Source: Chitinophagaceae bacterium (GTDB lineage Bacteria; Bacteroidota; Bacteroidia; Chitinophagales; Chitinophagaceae). From it: a DNA stretch of 55,975 nt. The stretch lies in assembly GCA_026415715.1 (NCBI GenBank), contig JAOAGO010000017.1, positions 1 through 55,975 on the forward strand. Direction: 5' to 3'. The notes beneath the pieces were generated by a model, which saw only the letters and a list, made by a program, of their open reading frames with translations, was not told the origin of the DNA and searched no databases. Both the position numbers and the translations under genes were made by a program. Below are positions 8,386-17,120 of this stretch, piece by piece; positions within the stretch are counted from its first letter, which is position 1; the number at the start of each line of letters is the position of its first letter.

Positions 8386-9537
8386 TTACACCTTGATATA
8401 AATTTTCTTTTTATCAAGCCACCGGCTGATGGCCCACATAAACAGGATTACACTGACGGCATACAGCAAAGAACCGTTTTCTTTAGGTCCGGGTGTATGT
8501 ATCAATACTTTTTTGTACCACCAGTTCCAGGGATTCACACCATCGCCCAAACGAATGAGGGCAAGGCCTTTGGGTAAAAAAGAACTGAGCGCAAATATGA
8601 AAAGCGCATTTTTCCCGAATACATTGAAAAAACCGGCCAGCCCCCCTTTGTAGTTTTTGAATTCAATAAAATAAATCATTACGCCAATGGTCAGCATGGC
8701 CAAACCTGATGTATAGACGACATAAGAACTGGTCCATATTTTTTTGTTAATCGGAAAAACCATATCCCACATATAGCCGGCCACCAGCAGTCCGATACCC
8801 GCCACAAACAAATGGTTTAGCATTTCCGGGGTCTTTCCTTTTTTTACAATCAAATGGCCGGTCAGATAGCCAAAAAGAACCTGAGCAATAGCCGGTAGGG
8901 TGCTCATGATTCCTTCAGGCTCAAAAGGCATTCCTTCGCCTTTGTACATGTGCGCTACACCCAAAATGGCATAATCTACTTTGTTACCGAACCATCCTTT
9001 CATGCTGAAAGGATCATTTTTATCGCCCAGCATGAAACACAATGACCAATACAGGAGTAACAGAAGGCACGCCGCCACAAACGAGCCTCTGGCTTTGAGA
9101 AAATAAATAATGATGGAAGCAAAAAAATAGCAAAGGGCAATCCGCTGCAACACTCCCATAATACGAACTCCCTGGGGCATTCCTTTTTCGTCCACGTATG
9201 CCCACTGTTTGAATACCAGCTCGTTTCCTGACCATTTAAAAAAAGGCCACCAAGATAGGAATAACCCAATGGCAAAGATGATAAGTGAGCGTTGAATAAT
9301 TTTTTTCCAGAAAAATGACGGTCCGCCGGCTTCCATACGGGGCATTACAAAAGCCAGGGCATTGCCCACGGCAAAAAGAAAAAAGGGAAAAACAAGGTCG
9401 GTAGGGGTAAGCCCGTGCCACGGGGCATGCTCCAACGTGTCATAAATATGGCTCCACGTACCGGGATTATTCACCAGAATCATCAACGCTACGGTAGCGC
9501 CGCGAAATACATCTAAAGAGTAAAAACGTTGTTGCAT
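8386..9537 (-). CDS. membrane acyltransferase of the HGSNAT/DUF5009 type
   Basis: Polytopic membrane protein of 383 residues with about ten hydrophobic segments. The N-terminus RFYSLDVFRGATVALMILVN, followed by TPTDLVFPFFLFAVGNALAF, is typical of bacterial relatives of heparan-alpha-glucosaminide N-acetyltransferase (DUF5009/NagX-like), which move acetyl groups across the membrane onto amino sugars. A conserved His follows in the first loop (APWHGLTPTD). Convergent with rtcB (14 bp between stops) and divergent from the WbpD-like gene. A role in cell-wall amino-sugar recycling or surface-sugar acetylation is inference. Confidence 0.8.
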   Translation of the reverse strand: MQQRFYSLDVFRGATVALMILVNNPGTWSHIYDTLEHAPWHGLTPTDLVFPFFLFAVGNALAFVMPRMEAGGPSFFWKKIIQRSLIIFAIGLFLSWWPFFKWSGNELVFKQWAYVDEKGMPQGVRIMGVLQRIALCYFFASIIIYFLKARGSFVAACLLLLLYWSLCFMLGDKNDPFSMKGWFGNKVDYAILGVAHMYKGEGMPFEPEGIMSTLPAIAQVLFGYLTGHLIVKKGKTPEMLNHLFVAGIGLLVAGYMWDMVFPINKKIWTSSYVVYTSGLAMLTIGVMIYFIEFKNYKGGLAGFFNVFGKNALFIFALSSFLPKGLALIRLGDGVNPWNWWYKKVLIHTPGPKENGSLLYAVSVILFMWAISRWLDKKKIYIKV

Positions 9538-9635
9538 CTGAACGAAAGGTATAAAAGTTTTTAAAAAAAATGATATGTATATTTCCTTTGAGAAAACATA
9601 TTCATTTTAGCTGGATTCATACTATTTTTATTCTT

Positions 9636-10223
9636 ATGAACAATCAGGATTTTTTTATACATCCATCTTCGGTGGTGGATGATGGGGTTTTTATAGGGAA
9701 AGGAACAAGAATCTGGCACTTTTGCCATATTATGTCAGGGGCAAAAATTGGAGAAAATTGCATTTTAGGGCAAAATGTTTTTGTCGGAAAAGATGTGCTC
9801 ATCGGCCAAAATGTAAAAATCCAAAATAATGTTTCGGTTTATAGCGGGGTGTTGCTTGAAGATGATGTATTTATCGGTCCATCGGCTGTGTTTACGAATG
9901 TCATCAATCCCAGAAGTTTTATAGAAAGAAAAGAAGAGTTTAAAAATACAATTGTTCGAAAAGGGGCTTCCATCGGTGCAAACGCTACGATTTTATGTGG
10001 AATAGAAATAGGTAAATTTGCCATGATAGGCGCCGGAGCTGTGGTAACAAAATCTGTTCCCGATTATGCTTTGGTGGTAGGAAATCCTGCTGTTCAAACG
10101 GGCTGGGTAAGTAAAGCCGGATTAAAATTGAACTTTAATGAAAAAGGATTTGCCGCTTGTCCTGAAAAAGGCAGCCTGTATAAATTAGAACAAAATCGTG
10201 TTTTTCCCTTTTCTGACCTTTGA
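9636..10223 (+). CDS. WbpD-like UDP-amino-sugar N-acetyltransferase (hexapeptide repeat)
   Basis: Trimeric left-handed beta-helix acetyltransferase of 195 residues. Hexapeptide repeats run through most of the protein ([20 protein letters not shown] onward), and the C-terminal lid [18 protein letters not shown] is that of WbpD/WlbB, which acetylate the 3-amino group of UDP-2-acetamido-3-amino-2,3-dideoxyglucuronate. I chose the ATG at 9636 because family similarity begins there; the frame is open further upstream. It stands just before the capsule operon but has its own promoter space. The partner dehydrogenase, oxidase and aminotransferase (WbpA, WbpB, WbpE) are not in the window. Confidence 0.85.
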   Translation: MNNQDFFIHPSSVVDDGVFIGKGTRIWHFCHIMSGAKIGENCILGQNVFVGKDVLIGQNVKIQNNVSVYSGVLLEDDVFIGPSAVFTNVINPRSFIERKEEFKNTIVRKGASIGANATILCGIEIGKFAMIGAGAVVTKSVPDYALVVGNPAVQTGWVSKAGLKLNFNEKGFAACPEKGSLYKLEQNRVFPFSDL

Positions 10224-10287
10224 ATTGTGAGTAATAATACATTCAGAATTAAGGTATTTTATTTTTTTCTCACTCACACTCTTGCTT

Positions 10288-10295
10288 TATATTTG
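10288..10295 (+). promoter_or_regulatory. promoter -7 box of the capsule operon
   Basis: TATATTTG is a perfect TAnnTTTG box with a T-tract at the -33 position. It would start transcription near 10302, leaving a leader of about 84 nt before the antiterminator gene. Confidence 0.6.
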
Positions 10296-10301
10296 CACCT
10301 T

Positions 10302-10372
10302 AAATGTAATTGTAAAATTTACATTTTTTAATTTATTAGTAATCAGTTACTTGTAAAAAGAGTATGTGACTG
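10302..10372 (+). promoter_or_regulatory. structured leader ahead of the antiterminator gene
   Basis: Two stems can be drawn: AAATGTAA (10302-10309) with TTACATTT (10319-10326) followed by T residues, which looks like a weak terminator, and CAGTTAC (10344-10350) with GTGACTG (10366-10372). UpxY/RfaH-type proteins are recruited in the leader of their operon, so these are candidates for a pause or loading element. Functional role is inference. Confidence 0.35.
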
Positions 10373-10385
10373 AGAGGGCGAAGCT

Positions 10386-10934
10386 ATGTCCAGAACTCAC
10401 CAGGTTAGTTCCACAGCTAAATGGCTGGCAGTATATACTAAACCCCGCTGGGAAAAAAAAGTTTTTCGTTTGCTTGTGGAGAAAGGGATAGAATCGTACT
10501 GCCCTTTGAATAAAGTGAAACGCAAATGGAGCGACAGGATAAAAAAAGTAGAAGAACCCTTATTTAAATCTTACGTGTTTGTAAAAATTTCAGACAAACA
10601 AAGGACTGAGGTAAGAACTACCCAAGGGGTAATAAATTTTGTATATTATAATGGTAAGCCGGCCGTAATACGTGAAAAGGAAATTCAGGCCATCAAAAAG
10701 TTTCTGGATGAACATGAAGAAGTAATGGCAGTTCCCGTTGACTTAAAAATCGGTGATCGTGTAAAAATTTCTAGAGGGGTAATGATGGACTGCGAAGGCC
10801 GGATTTTGGAATTAAGAAGAAAAACCGCAAAAATAGCTATAGACAGCTTAGGTTATATTTTAATTGCATATATCGAAAAAACTAAACTATTTTCGGCGCG
10901 GCCAACATCCCGAACATCACAATATTTCATTTAA
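10386..10934 (+). CDS. UpxY-family transcription antiterminator (NusG-like)
   Basis: Specialised NusG paralogue of 182 residues that lets RNA polymerase read through long polysaccharide operons. The NGN domain occupies about residues 10-110 (KWLAVYTKPRWEKKVFRLL, then FKSYVFVKI), and a KOW-like segment follows (about 121-165, LKIGDRVKISRGVMMDCEGR). First gene of the capsule operon, which is the standard place for UpxY proteins in Bacteroides capsule loci. Terminator-like hairpins inside the downstream operon fit this role. Confidence 0.9.
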   Translation: MSRTHQVSSTAKWLAVYTKPRWEKKVFRLLVEKGIESYCPLNKVKRKWSDRIKKVEEPLFKSYVFVKISDKQRTEVRTTQGVINFVYYNGKPAVIREKEIQAIKKFLDEHEEVMAVPVDLKIGDRVKISRGVMMDCEGRILELRRKTAKIAIDSLGYILIAYIEKTKLFSARPTSRTSQYFI

Positions 10935-10948
10935 ATGATTTTTTAAAG

Positions 10949-11701
10949 ATGCACAAATTCATCAGCGGCCTGATTCTTATCATTATAATTCAATTTTCGG
11001 CATGCAAACCGGTTCAGGAATTGCCTCAATATTTGCAAAGGCAATATGATACTACCTTTAAAAAAACAGTTCATCAGCCTGAATTGCGTTTTCAAAAATA
11101 TGACTTGTTGAATATTCAGATATTAAGTCTGAGCCATTATCCGACTCTTTCAGATTCATTATACAACCAACCGGGACCGTTTATGGTGGATGAGAACGGG
11201 TATATTGTTCATCATCGTTTGGGTCTTATAAAAGCAGAAGGCCTTACAAAAAAGCAGCTGGCCGCTGAAATAAAAAAAAGACTTACAGAGCCCGTGGAAC
11301 TGCTTAAAAACCCTACAATTACCATAAATCTTGTTAATTTTAAGGTGACCGTTCTGGGCCAGGTAGGTAAAGAAGGGGTGATTCAAGTTCCCGGCGAAAA
11401 TGTAAATATTTTTGAAGCTATAGGAATGGCGGGAGGAATTACGGAGTACGGGAGAAAAGAACAGGTGAAAATTATAAGGGAGACAGATGGTATCCGGCAA
11501 ACCGGTATTGTGGATCTGACTTCAGATAGTGTTTTTTACTCCCCTTTTTATCATTTAAAGCAAAACGATTTGATTTTGGTAGCCTCTACAAATCAGAAGC
11601 TCAAAGAAGCTGAGCAAATGAAAAATTTTCAGAAGGCATCAATTCTTTTATCAATGGTGACTGCAGCAGCAACTCTGATTAGTATAATTCGTCTATTTTG
11701 A
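10949..11701 (+). CDS. wza: polysaccharide export lipoprotein, Wza-type
   Basis: Outer-membrane polysaccharide export protein of 250 residues. The signal peptide ends in the lipobox FSAC (Cys about residue 19). A poly-export domain follows (about 45-115, YDLLNIQILS... GLIKAEGLTKKQLAAEI) and one SLBB domain (about 125-190, FKVTVLGQVGKEGVIQVPG). A hydrophobic helix at the C-terminus (SMVTAAATLISIIRLF) probably spans the outer membrane, as in Wza. Shorter than E. coli Wza (about 379 residues) because it has one SLBB repeat rather than several. Partner of the Wzc kinase immediately downstream. Confidence 0.92.
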   Translation: MHKFISGLILIIIIQFSACKPVQELPQYLQRQYDTTFKKTVHQPELRFQKYDLLNIQILSLSHYPTLSDSLYNQPGPFMVDENGYIVHHRLGLIKAEGLTKKQLAAEIKKRLTEPVELLKNPTITINLVNFKVTVLGQVGKEGVIQVPGENVNIFEAIGMAGGITEYGRKEQVKIIRETDGIRQTGIVDLTSDSVFYSPFYHLKQNDLILVASTNQKLKEAEQMKNFQKASILLSMVTAAATLISIIRLF

Positions 11702-11715
11702 TAATAAATATTAAA

Positions 11716-14139
11716 ATGTTACCAGAGCAGGAAAATAGAATTCAAGAGGTAAAAGCACAATTATGGAGCTTAACCTTAAAAGATTTATTTTTTAAATATT
11801 TAAGATTTTTGCCATGGTTTGTATTTTTTATAATTATTTCACTTACTGCAGGTTATTTATATATTCGATATTCTACACCCATTTACAGTACTTCCGGATT
11901 ATTATTATTAAAAACAGAAAAACAAAACAGGCAAGAAGATAAATATGAAGAAATATTTTACACATCAAGAATTCAAGATCTTCAAAATGAAATTGAAATT
12001 TTACGATCTAAAGCATTATTCAGTCGGGTCATTCAAAAAAACAGATTAAATTTTGAATTTTTTACTAAAGGAAGAATAAAAACGCAAAACTCTTACAAAC
12101 AGATACCATTCACATTGATAGTAGAAAATCTTAAAGATTCTTCAATTTCCTTTTCTTTTAAAATTCTGTTTTTTGGTAAAAACAAATTTCGGCTAAATAA
12201 AGACGGTATTTTATATTCACTAAACAAATCATTTCAAAATGAATTTGGAACATTTAGAATAGTTTCTACGGATTCAAATCTCATAAAAGGTGAATATTAT
12301 ATTAGATATCGACCGGTTTGGATGAAAGCAGCTGACTATGCTTCTCGGCTAAAAGTAAAACCCAAAAGTCCGGGGTCTTCTTTATTAATCATTTCAATGG
12401 AACATTCTAACCCACACCTTGCAGCCGATTTAGTTAATTATTTAATGGAAGAATATGCAGAATTTTCCCGCGAGCAGAAAAAAAGAACAGCCGATACCTC
12501 ACTGGTATTTATTGAAAATCGTCTTAAACAATACGGAAAAGAGCTGGATAGTGTTAAAAATATTTTATTAGATTATATGATAAAAAATAAAATTTATGAT
12601 CTGGAGCAACAATCATTAAATTATTTTGAAAAAATAACTCAACTTGATAATTCTAAAATGAATCAATTGCTTCAATTAAATACTGCCGAATTTATTGAAA
12701 ATTATCTGAGAGATAAAAAAAACAGTTATAGCACTGTTTTAGTTCCATCGTCGTTAGGCTTAACGGATGCCACCTTGAATAGCCTGGTAAGCCATTATAA
12801 TTTATTACAGATGGAAAGACAAAAATTAATTGATGGGAACGTTCCGGCTTCAAATCCGGTCATTGTAAATCTGAACAATCAGATTGAAGAACTTAGAATT
12901 AACCTTTTAGAGATCTTAGCTAATATTCAAAATTCATTAAAAAAAACCATTAAATCCCTCCAAAAAAGTAATGAAGAAACTCAAAATATTCTAAGCAATA
13001 TACCATCAAAGGAAAAAGAATATCTGGAAATTAAGCAACAAGTTGAAAATAAGCAAATACTTTACAATCTCTTGATGCAAAAAAGGGAAGAAACAGCATT
13101 ATCCCGTGCAGCAAGCTTAGAGAATTCTCAAATTATTGAAAAAGCTACCCCGCCAGCACAACCCATTAAGCCGCGAAAGAGTTTAGTGTATTTTGTTACA
13201 TTAGTTTTTGGTCTGGTGATTCCTTTTTTATATTTATTCGTAAAAGAAGTTTTTAATGATAAAGTGAATACTCGTTACGATATTGAAAATATAACTCAGG
13301 CACCTATACTGGGAGAAGTTGGTCATTCACTTTCAAAAGACGTTTTAGTAGTTAGTAAAAATTCCAGAAAAGTAATTTCAGAGCAATTCAGAATAATTCG
13401 ATCTAATTTGCAATTTATTCTTGTGAAAAAAAGCCCTGCTACTATTTTAGTTACCTCTTCATTGAGTGGCGAGGGGAAGACTTTTACAAGCATTAATATG
13501 GGCGCAGTGTTAGCCTTAACTGGAAAAAAAACAATAATTCTGGAGTTTGATATTCGTAAACCGAAACTCTTATCTTCACTCAATTTCAAAAAAGGAAAAG
13601 GTATAGTAAACTTTCTGGTTGGTAAAGAAAATGAAATTGCTTCGTTAATTTACAACGTTCCACAAATTGAAAATTTATATATTTTAGGAAGTGGTCCTAC
13701 CCCTCCCAATCCCGGCGAGCTTTTATTAAGCGAAAAAGTTGCGGTTCTATTTAATTGGCTAAAACAAGAATTTGAAATCATAATTATAGATACAGCGCCT
13801 GTTGGTTTGGTAAGCGATGCCCAAACGCTAGCGAAATTTGCAGACTGTACATTGTATGTTGTTCGTCATAATCATACTTTAAAAAAGCTAGTAACTTTTA
13901 TAGATGATTTTTATAAAAAAAATAAGCTTCCTTCTGTATCTATTGTTATTAATGATGTAAAAGATTCAATTGGTTACGGTTATTATGGTTACGGATATTA
14001 TGGTTATGGAAGACATGGCTACGGTTATGGCTATGGAGAATATTTTGATATTGAAAAACAAAAAGAAAAAAATTCCATAAAAAAATTATTTGGCTTTTTG
14101 AAGTCTTACAGGAATTCATCTTCAAATAATAATACCTGA
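11716..14139 (+). CDS. wzc: Wzc-type polysaccharide co-polymerase and tyrosine autokinase
   Basis: Inner-membrane chain-length and export regulator of about 807 residues. The N-terminal Wzz domain has a membrane helix at about 33-52, a coiled-coil periplasmic region and a second helix near residues 487-508. The cytoplasmic kinase carries Walker A (SSLSGEGKTFTSINMG), Walker A' (IILEFDIRKPKL) and Walker B (IIIIDTAPVG). The tail is a Tyr/Gly repeat with eleven tyrosines within about 25 residues, the expected autophosphorylation cluster. A TTG at 11698 overlaps the wza stop and is also possible; I prefer the ATG at 11716. The gene is conspicuously AT-rich compared with the sugar-nucleotide genes that follow. 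Confidence 0.93.
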   Translation: MLPEQENRIQEVKAQLWSLTLKDLFFKYLRFLPWFVFFIIISLTAGYLYIRYSTPIYSTSGLLLLKTEKQNRQEDKYEEIFYTSRIQDLQNEIEILRSKALFSRVIQKNRLNFEFFTKGRIKTQNSYKQIPFTLIVENLKDSSISFSFKILFFGKNKFRLNKDGILYSLNKSFQNEFGTFRIVSTDSNLIKGEYYIRYRPVWMKAADYASRLKVKPKSPGSSLLIISMEHSNPHLAADLVNYLMEEYAEFSREQKKRTADTSLVFIENRLKQYGKELDSVKNILLDYMIKNKIYDLEQQSLNYFEKITQLDNSKMNQLLQLNTAEFIENYLRDKKNSYSTVLVPSSLGLTDATLNSLVSHYNLLQMERQKLIDGNVPASNPVIVNLNNQIEELRINLLEILANIQNSLKKTIKSLQKSNEETQNILSNIPSKEKEYLEIKQQVENKQILYNLLMQKREETALSRAASLENSQIIEKATPPAQPIKPRKSLVYFVTLVFGLVIPFLYLFVKEVFNDKVNTRYDIENITQAPILGEVGHSLSKDVLVVSKNSRKVISEQFRIIRSNLQFILVKKSPATILVTSSLSGEGKTFTSINMGAVLALTGKKTIILEFDIRKPKLLSSLNFKKGKGIVNFLVGKENEIASLIYNVPQIENLYILGSGPTPPNPGELLLSEKVAVLFNWLKQEFEIIIIDTAPVGLVSDAQTLAKFADCTLYVVRHNHTLKKLVTFIDDFYKKNKLPSVSIVINDVKDSIGYGYYGYGYYGYGRHGYGYGYGEYFDIEKQKEKNSIKKLFGFLKSYRNSSSNNNT

Positions 14140-14144
14140 CCTTA

Positions 14145-15104
14145 ATGAAAGTTTTAGTTACGGGTGGAGCCGGTTTTATAGGATCACACATTACTGAACG
14201 TCTATTGAATCATCCTAACATTTTATTGGTTAGAGTTGTTGATAATCTGTCAACAGGTTCATTGAAAAATATAAACGTTTTTTTCTCGAATCCAAAGTTT
14301 GAATTCGTTAAGTGCGATATCCGGAATTTTTCCGATTGCCGGCACGCCTGTAAGGACATCACGGCGATTTGTCATCAGGCAGCCCTGGGTTCAGTTCCCC
14401 GTTCCATCCAAGACCCTCTTACAACCAACGAGGTGAACATCACCGGCACGCTTCATATTTTCGTTGCAGCAAAAGAGTATGGAATTAAAAGAATTGTTTA
14501 TGCAGCCAGCTCTTCCACCTACGGCGATCATCCGGGTTTGCCCAAGGTGGAGGATAAAACCGGCAATCCCCTTTCTCCCTATGCGGTCACCAAGCTGGTA
14601 AATGAGCTGTATGCCAGGGTGTTTGCCTCTGTGTATGATATGGAGTTTATCGGCCTTCGTTATTTCAATATTTTCGGACCAAGACAAAACCCGAAAGGCC
14701 CCTATGCAGCTGTAATTCCACTTTTTATAAAAGCAGTTCTGAGCAATCAGTCACCCGTCATCAATGGCGACGGGAGCCACAGCCGTGATTTCACCTATGT
14801 AGATAATGCCGTACAGGCCAATCTTGCCGCGCTTTTTACCGAAAATAAAGAAGCAATAAATCAGGTGTACAATATTGCCTGCGGCGAACAAACCTCTCTT
14901 TTGCAACTCTTTAATTATTTAAAGGAAATAAGCAACACTACCGTCACGCCGATTCATGGTCCGGAACGTATGGGTGATGTAAAACACAGCCTGGCCGATA
15001 TATCCAAAGCCATACGGTTATTAAACTACAAAGTAGAAGTAAAAATCAGGGAAGGCTTGGAGAAAACATTTGAGTGGTATAAAAACAATCCATCATGTCT
15101 GTAA
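14145..15104 (+). CDS. UDP-N-acetylglucosamine 4-epimerase, WbpP/TviC-like
   Basis: Extended short-chain dehydrogenase of 319 residues. The NAD-binding motif is TGGAGFIGSH near the start; the catalytic Ser region is AASSSTYGDHPGLPKVED and the YxxxK pair lies in SPYAVTKLVNE. The AASSSTYGDHPGLPKVED stretch is characteristic of WbpP/TviC enzymes that interconvert UDP-GlcNAc and UDP-GalNAc or their uronic acids. The gene begins 5 bp after wzc and its last 10 bp overlap rfbB, so the genes are probably translationally coupled. Exact substrate is inferred. Confidence 0.87.
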   Translation: MKVLVTGGAGFIGSHITERLLNHPNILLVRVVDNLSTGSLKNINVFFSNPKFEFVKCDIRNFSDCRHACKDITAICHQAALGSVPRSIQDPLTTNEVNITGTLHIFVAAKEYGIKRIVYAASSSTYGDHPGLPKVEDKTGNPLSPYAVTKLVNELYARVFASVYDMEFIGLRYFNIFGPRQNPKGPYAAVIPLFIKAVLSNQSPVINGDGSHSRDFTYVDNAVQANLAALFTENKEAINQVYNIACGEQTSLLQLFNYLKEISNTTVTPIHGPERMGDVKHSLADISKAIRLLNYKVEVKIREGLEKTFEWYKNNPSCL

Positions 15105-16159
15105 AAATCCTGATTACGGGGGGGTGTGGTTTTATCGGTTCTCATGTGGTGCGCCAGTTTGTGATGAAATATCCCGATTATCAAATCCTGAACGCCGATG
15201 CCCTTACATATGCCGGCAATCCGGAAAATCTGAGGGATATTGAGCATTATCCGAATTATGTTTTCCGCCAAACCAATATTGTTGATGAAAAGGCGGTAGA
15301 AGAACTGTTTCAATCGTTTCGTCCCGATGCCGTAATTCATCTGGCCGCCGAAAGTCATGTGGATCGTTCCATTCTTTCTCCGCTGGATTTTGTATATACC
15401 AACGTTATCGGTACGGTAAATTTACTGAATGCGGCAAAGCGCATCTGGATTGATGAAAAAAATAATTCTGCCTCACGGCTTCTTTTTTATCATATATCAA
15501 CCGATGAAGTGTACGGAGCATTAGGTGAAACAGGATATTTCACGGAAGATACAAAATACGATCCGCACTCTCCCTACAGTGCCAGTAAAGCCGCCAGCGA
15601 TCACTTTGTCAGGGCATATCATGATACATATGGATTGCCTGTTGTCATCAGCAATTGTTCAAACAACTATGGCCCCAACCAGTTTCCCGAAAAACTGATT
15701 CCGTTGTTTATTCATAATATAATACATAAAAAACCACTTCCGGTATACGGCGACGGACTTTATACCCGTGACTGGCTTTACGTTAAAGATCATGCCGAAG
15801 CCATAGACCTGATCTTTCACAGGGGGAAAACAGGTGAAACCTATAACATTGGCGGCCATAATGAATGGAAAAATATTGACCTGGTCAAACTCTTGTGCCG
15901 GCTTATGGACCAAAAGCTGGGGAGGCCCAAAGGCGAAAGCGAAAAGCTGATCACCTTTGTAAAAGACAGACCCGGCCACGACAGGCGCTATGCCATAGAC
16001 GCATCCAAAATACAACGTGAACTCGGCTGGAAACCCTCCGTTACATTTGAAGAGGGACTTTCCCTGACTATTGACTGGTATCTTGAAAATACGGAATGGC
16101 TGCAGCATGTTACCAGTGGGGAGTATATGAAATATTATCAAAAGCAATATGAGCAATAA
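15095..16159 (+). CDS. rfbB: dTDP-glucose 4,6-dehydratase
   Basis: Converts dTDP-glucose to dTDP-4-keto-6-deoxyglucose. 354 residues, normal for RfbB. Motifs: TGGCGFIGSH, HLAAESHVDRSI, STDEVYG with the catalytic Thr-Asp-Glu, and SPYSASKAASDH with the YxxxK pair. C-terminal RPGHDRRYAIDASKI is the family signature. Overlaps the preceding epimerase gene by 10 bp. The next gene supplies its substrate. No rfbC or rfbD is present in the window. Confidence 0.96.
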   Translation: MSVKILITGGCGFIGSHVVRQFVMKYPDYQILNADALTYAGNPENLRDIEHYPNYVFRQTNIVDEKAVEELFQSFRPDAVIHLAAESHVDRSILSPLDFVYTNVIGTVNLLNAAKRIWIDEKNNSASRLLFYHISTDEVYGALGETGYFTEDTKYDPHSPYSASKAASDHFVRAYHDTYGLPVVISNCSNNYGPNQFPEKLIPLFIHNIIHKKPLPVYGDGLYTRDWLYVKDHAEAIDLIFHRGKTGETYNIGGHNEWKNIDLVKLLCRLMDQKLGRPKGESEKLITFVKDRPGHDRRYAIDASKIQRELGWKPSVTFEEGLSLTIDWYLENTEWLQHVTSGEYMKYYQKQYEQ

Positions 16160-16219
16160 AATGCTGATTTCTGAATTCTCGTTTTTTTAAATTGAATAAA
16201 TAAACGACTCAAAATTTTC

Positions 16220-17083
16220 ATGAAAGGAATCATTTTGGCCGGCGGTTCGGGCACACGGTTATATCCCATCACCAGGGCTATCAGCAAGCAGTTGATGCCG
16301 GTGTACGACAAGCCCATGATATATTATCCGCTTTCCACACTGATGATGGCGGGTATCCGGGAAATTCTTATCATCACCACACCGGAAGATCAGCCGCAGT
16401 TCAAAAAGTTGCTGGGCGACGGCAGTCAGCTGGGCTGCCGCTTCAGTTATGCGGTTCAGCCGGTACCCAACGGACTGGCTCAGGCATTTGTGATTGGCGA
16501 AGAGTTTATTGGTAAGGATAAGGTGGCGCTCATTCTGGGAGACAATATATTTTACGGCAGCCGCATGGGCGCTCAGCTGAAAGAACTGACCGATATAGAG
16601 GGCGGCTATGTTTTTGCCTATGCCGTATCAGACCCCGAACGTTACGGAGTGGTAGAATTTGATGAGCAGTTTAACGCGGTGAGCATAGAAGAAAAACCCG
16701 TTAACCCAAAGTCAAAATTTGCCGTTCCCGGACTTTACTTTTACGACAATCAGGTAATTGAAATAGCCAAAAGCCTGAAGCCCTCAGCCCGTGGCGAATT
16801 CGAAATTACCGATGTGAACAAAGCTTATCTGGAAATGGGAAAGTTAAAAGTAGCCGTACTGGACCGGGGCACCGCCTGGCTGGATACAGGTACCTTTGAT
16901 TCGCTGAGCGATGCCGGCGAATTTGTACGGGTCATAGAAAAAAGACAAGGATATAAAATCGGATGCATTGAAGAGGTTGCCTTCCGAAACGGTTTTATCA
17001 CCAGGGAACAACTGCTGGCATTGGCTGCTTCGCTGGAAAAAAGCGGATATGGGGAGTATTTGAAGAGTTTGGCTGATTCGTAA
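16220..17083 (+). CDS. rfbA: glucose-1-phosphate thymidylyltransferase
   Basis: Makes dTDP-glucose from dTTP and glucose-1-phosphate. 287 residues. The signature [17 protein letters not shown] at the start is the nucleotide-binding loop, followed by [27 protein letters not shown] with the metal Asp, and [14 protein letters not shown]. Very well conserved. In the operon after rfbB, with which it forms a two-step dTDP-sugar module. Confidence 0.96.
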   Translation: MKGIILAGGSGTRLYPITRAISKQLMPVYDKPMIYYPLSTLMMAGIREILIITTPEDQPQFKKLLGDGSQLGCRFSYAVQPVPNGLAQAFVIGEEFIGKDKVALILGDNIFYGSRMGAQLKELTDIEGGYVFAYAVSDPERYGVVEFDEQFNAVSIEEKPVNPKSKFAVPGLYFYDNQVIEIAKSLKPSARGEFEITDVNKAYLEMGKLKVAVLDRGTAWLDTGTFDSLSDAGEFVRVIEKRQGYKIGCIEEVAFRNGFITREQLLALAASLEKSGYGEYLKSLADS

Positions 17084-17120
17084 TGGTAATGCAATAATGT
17101 AAGAAAATTTAATTATTGAA

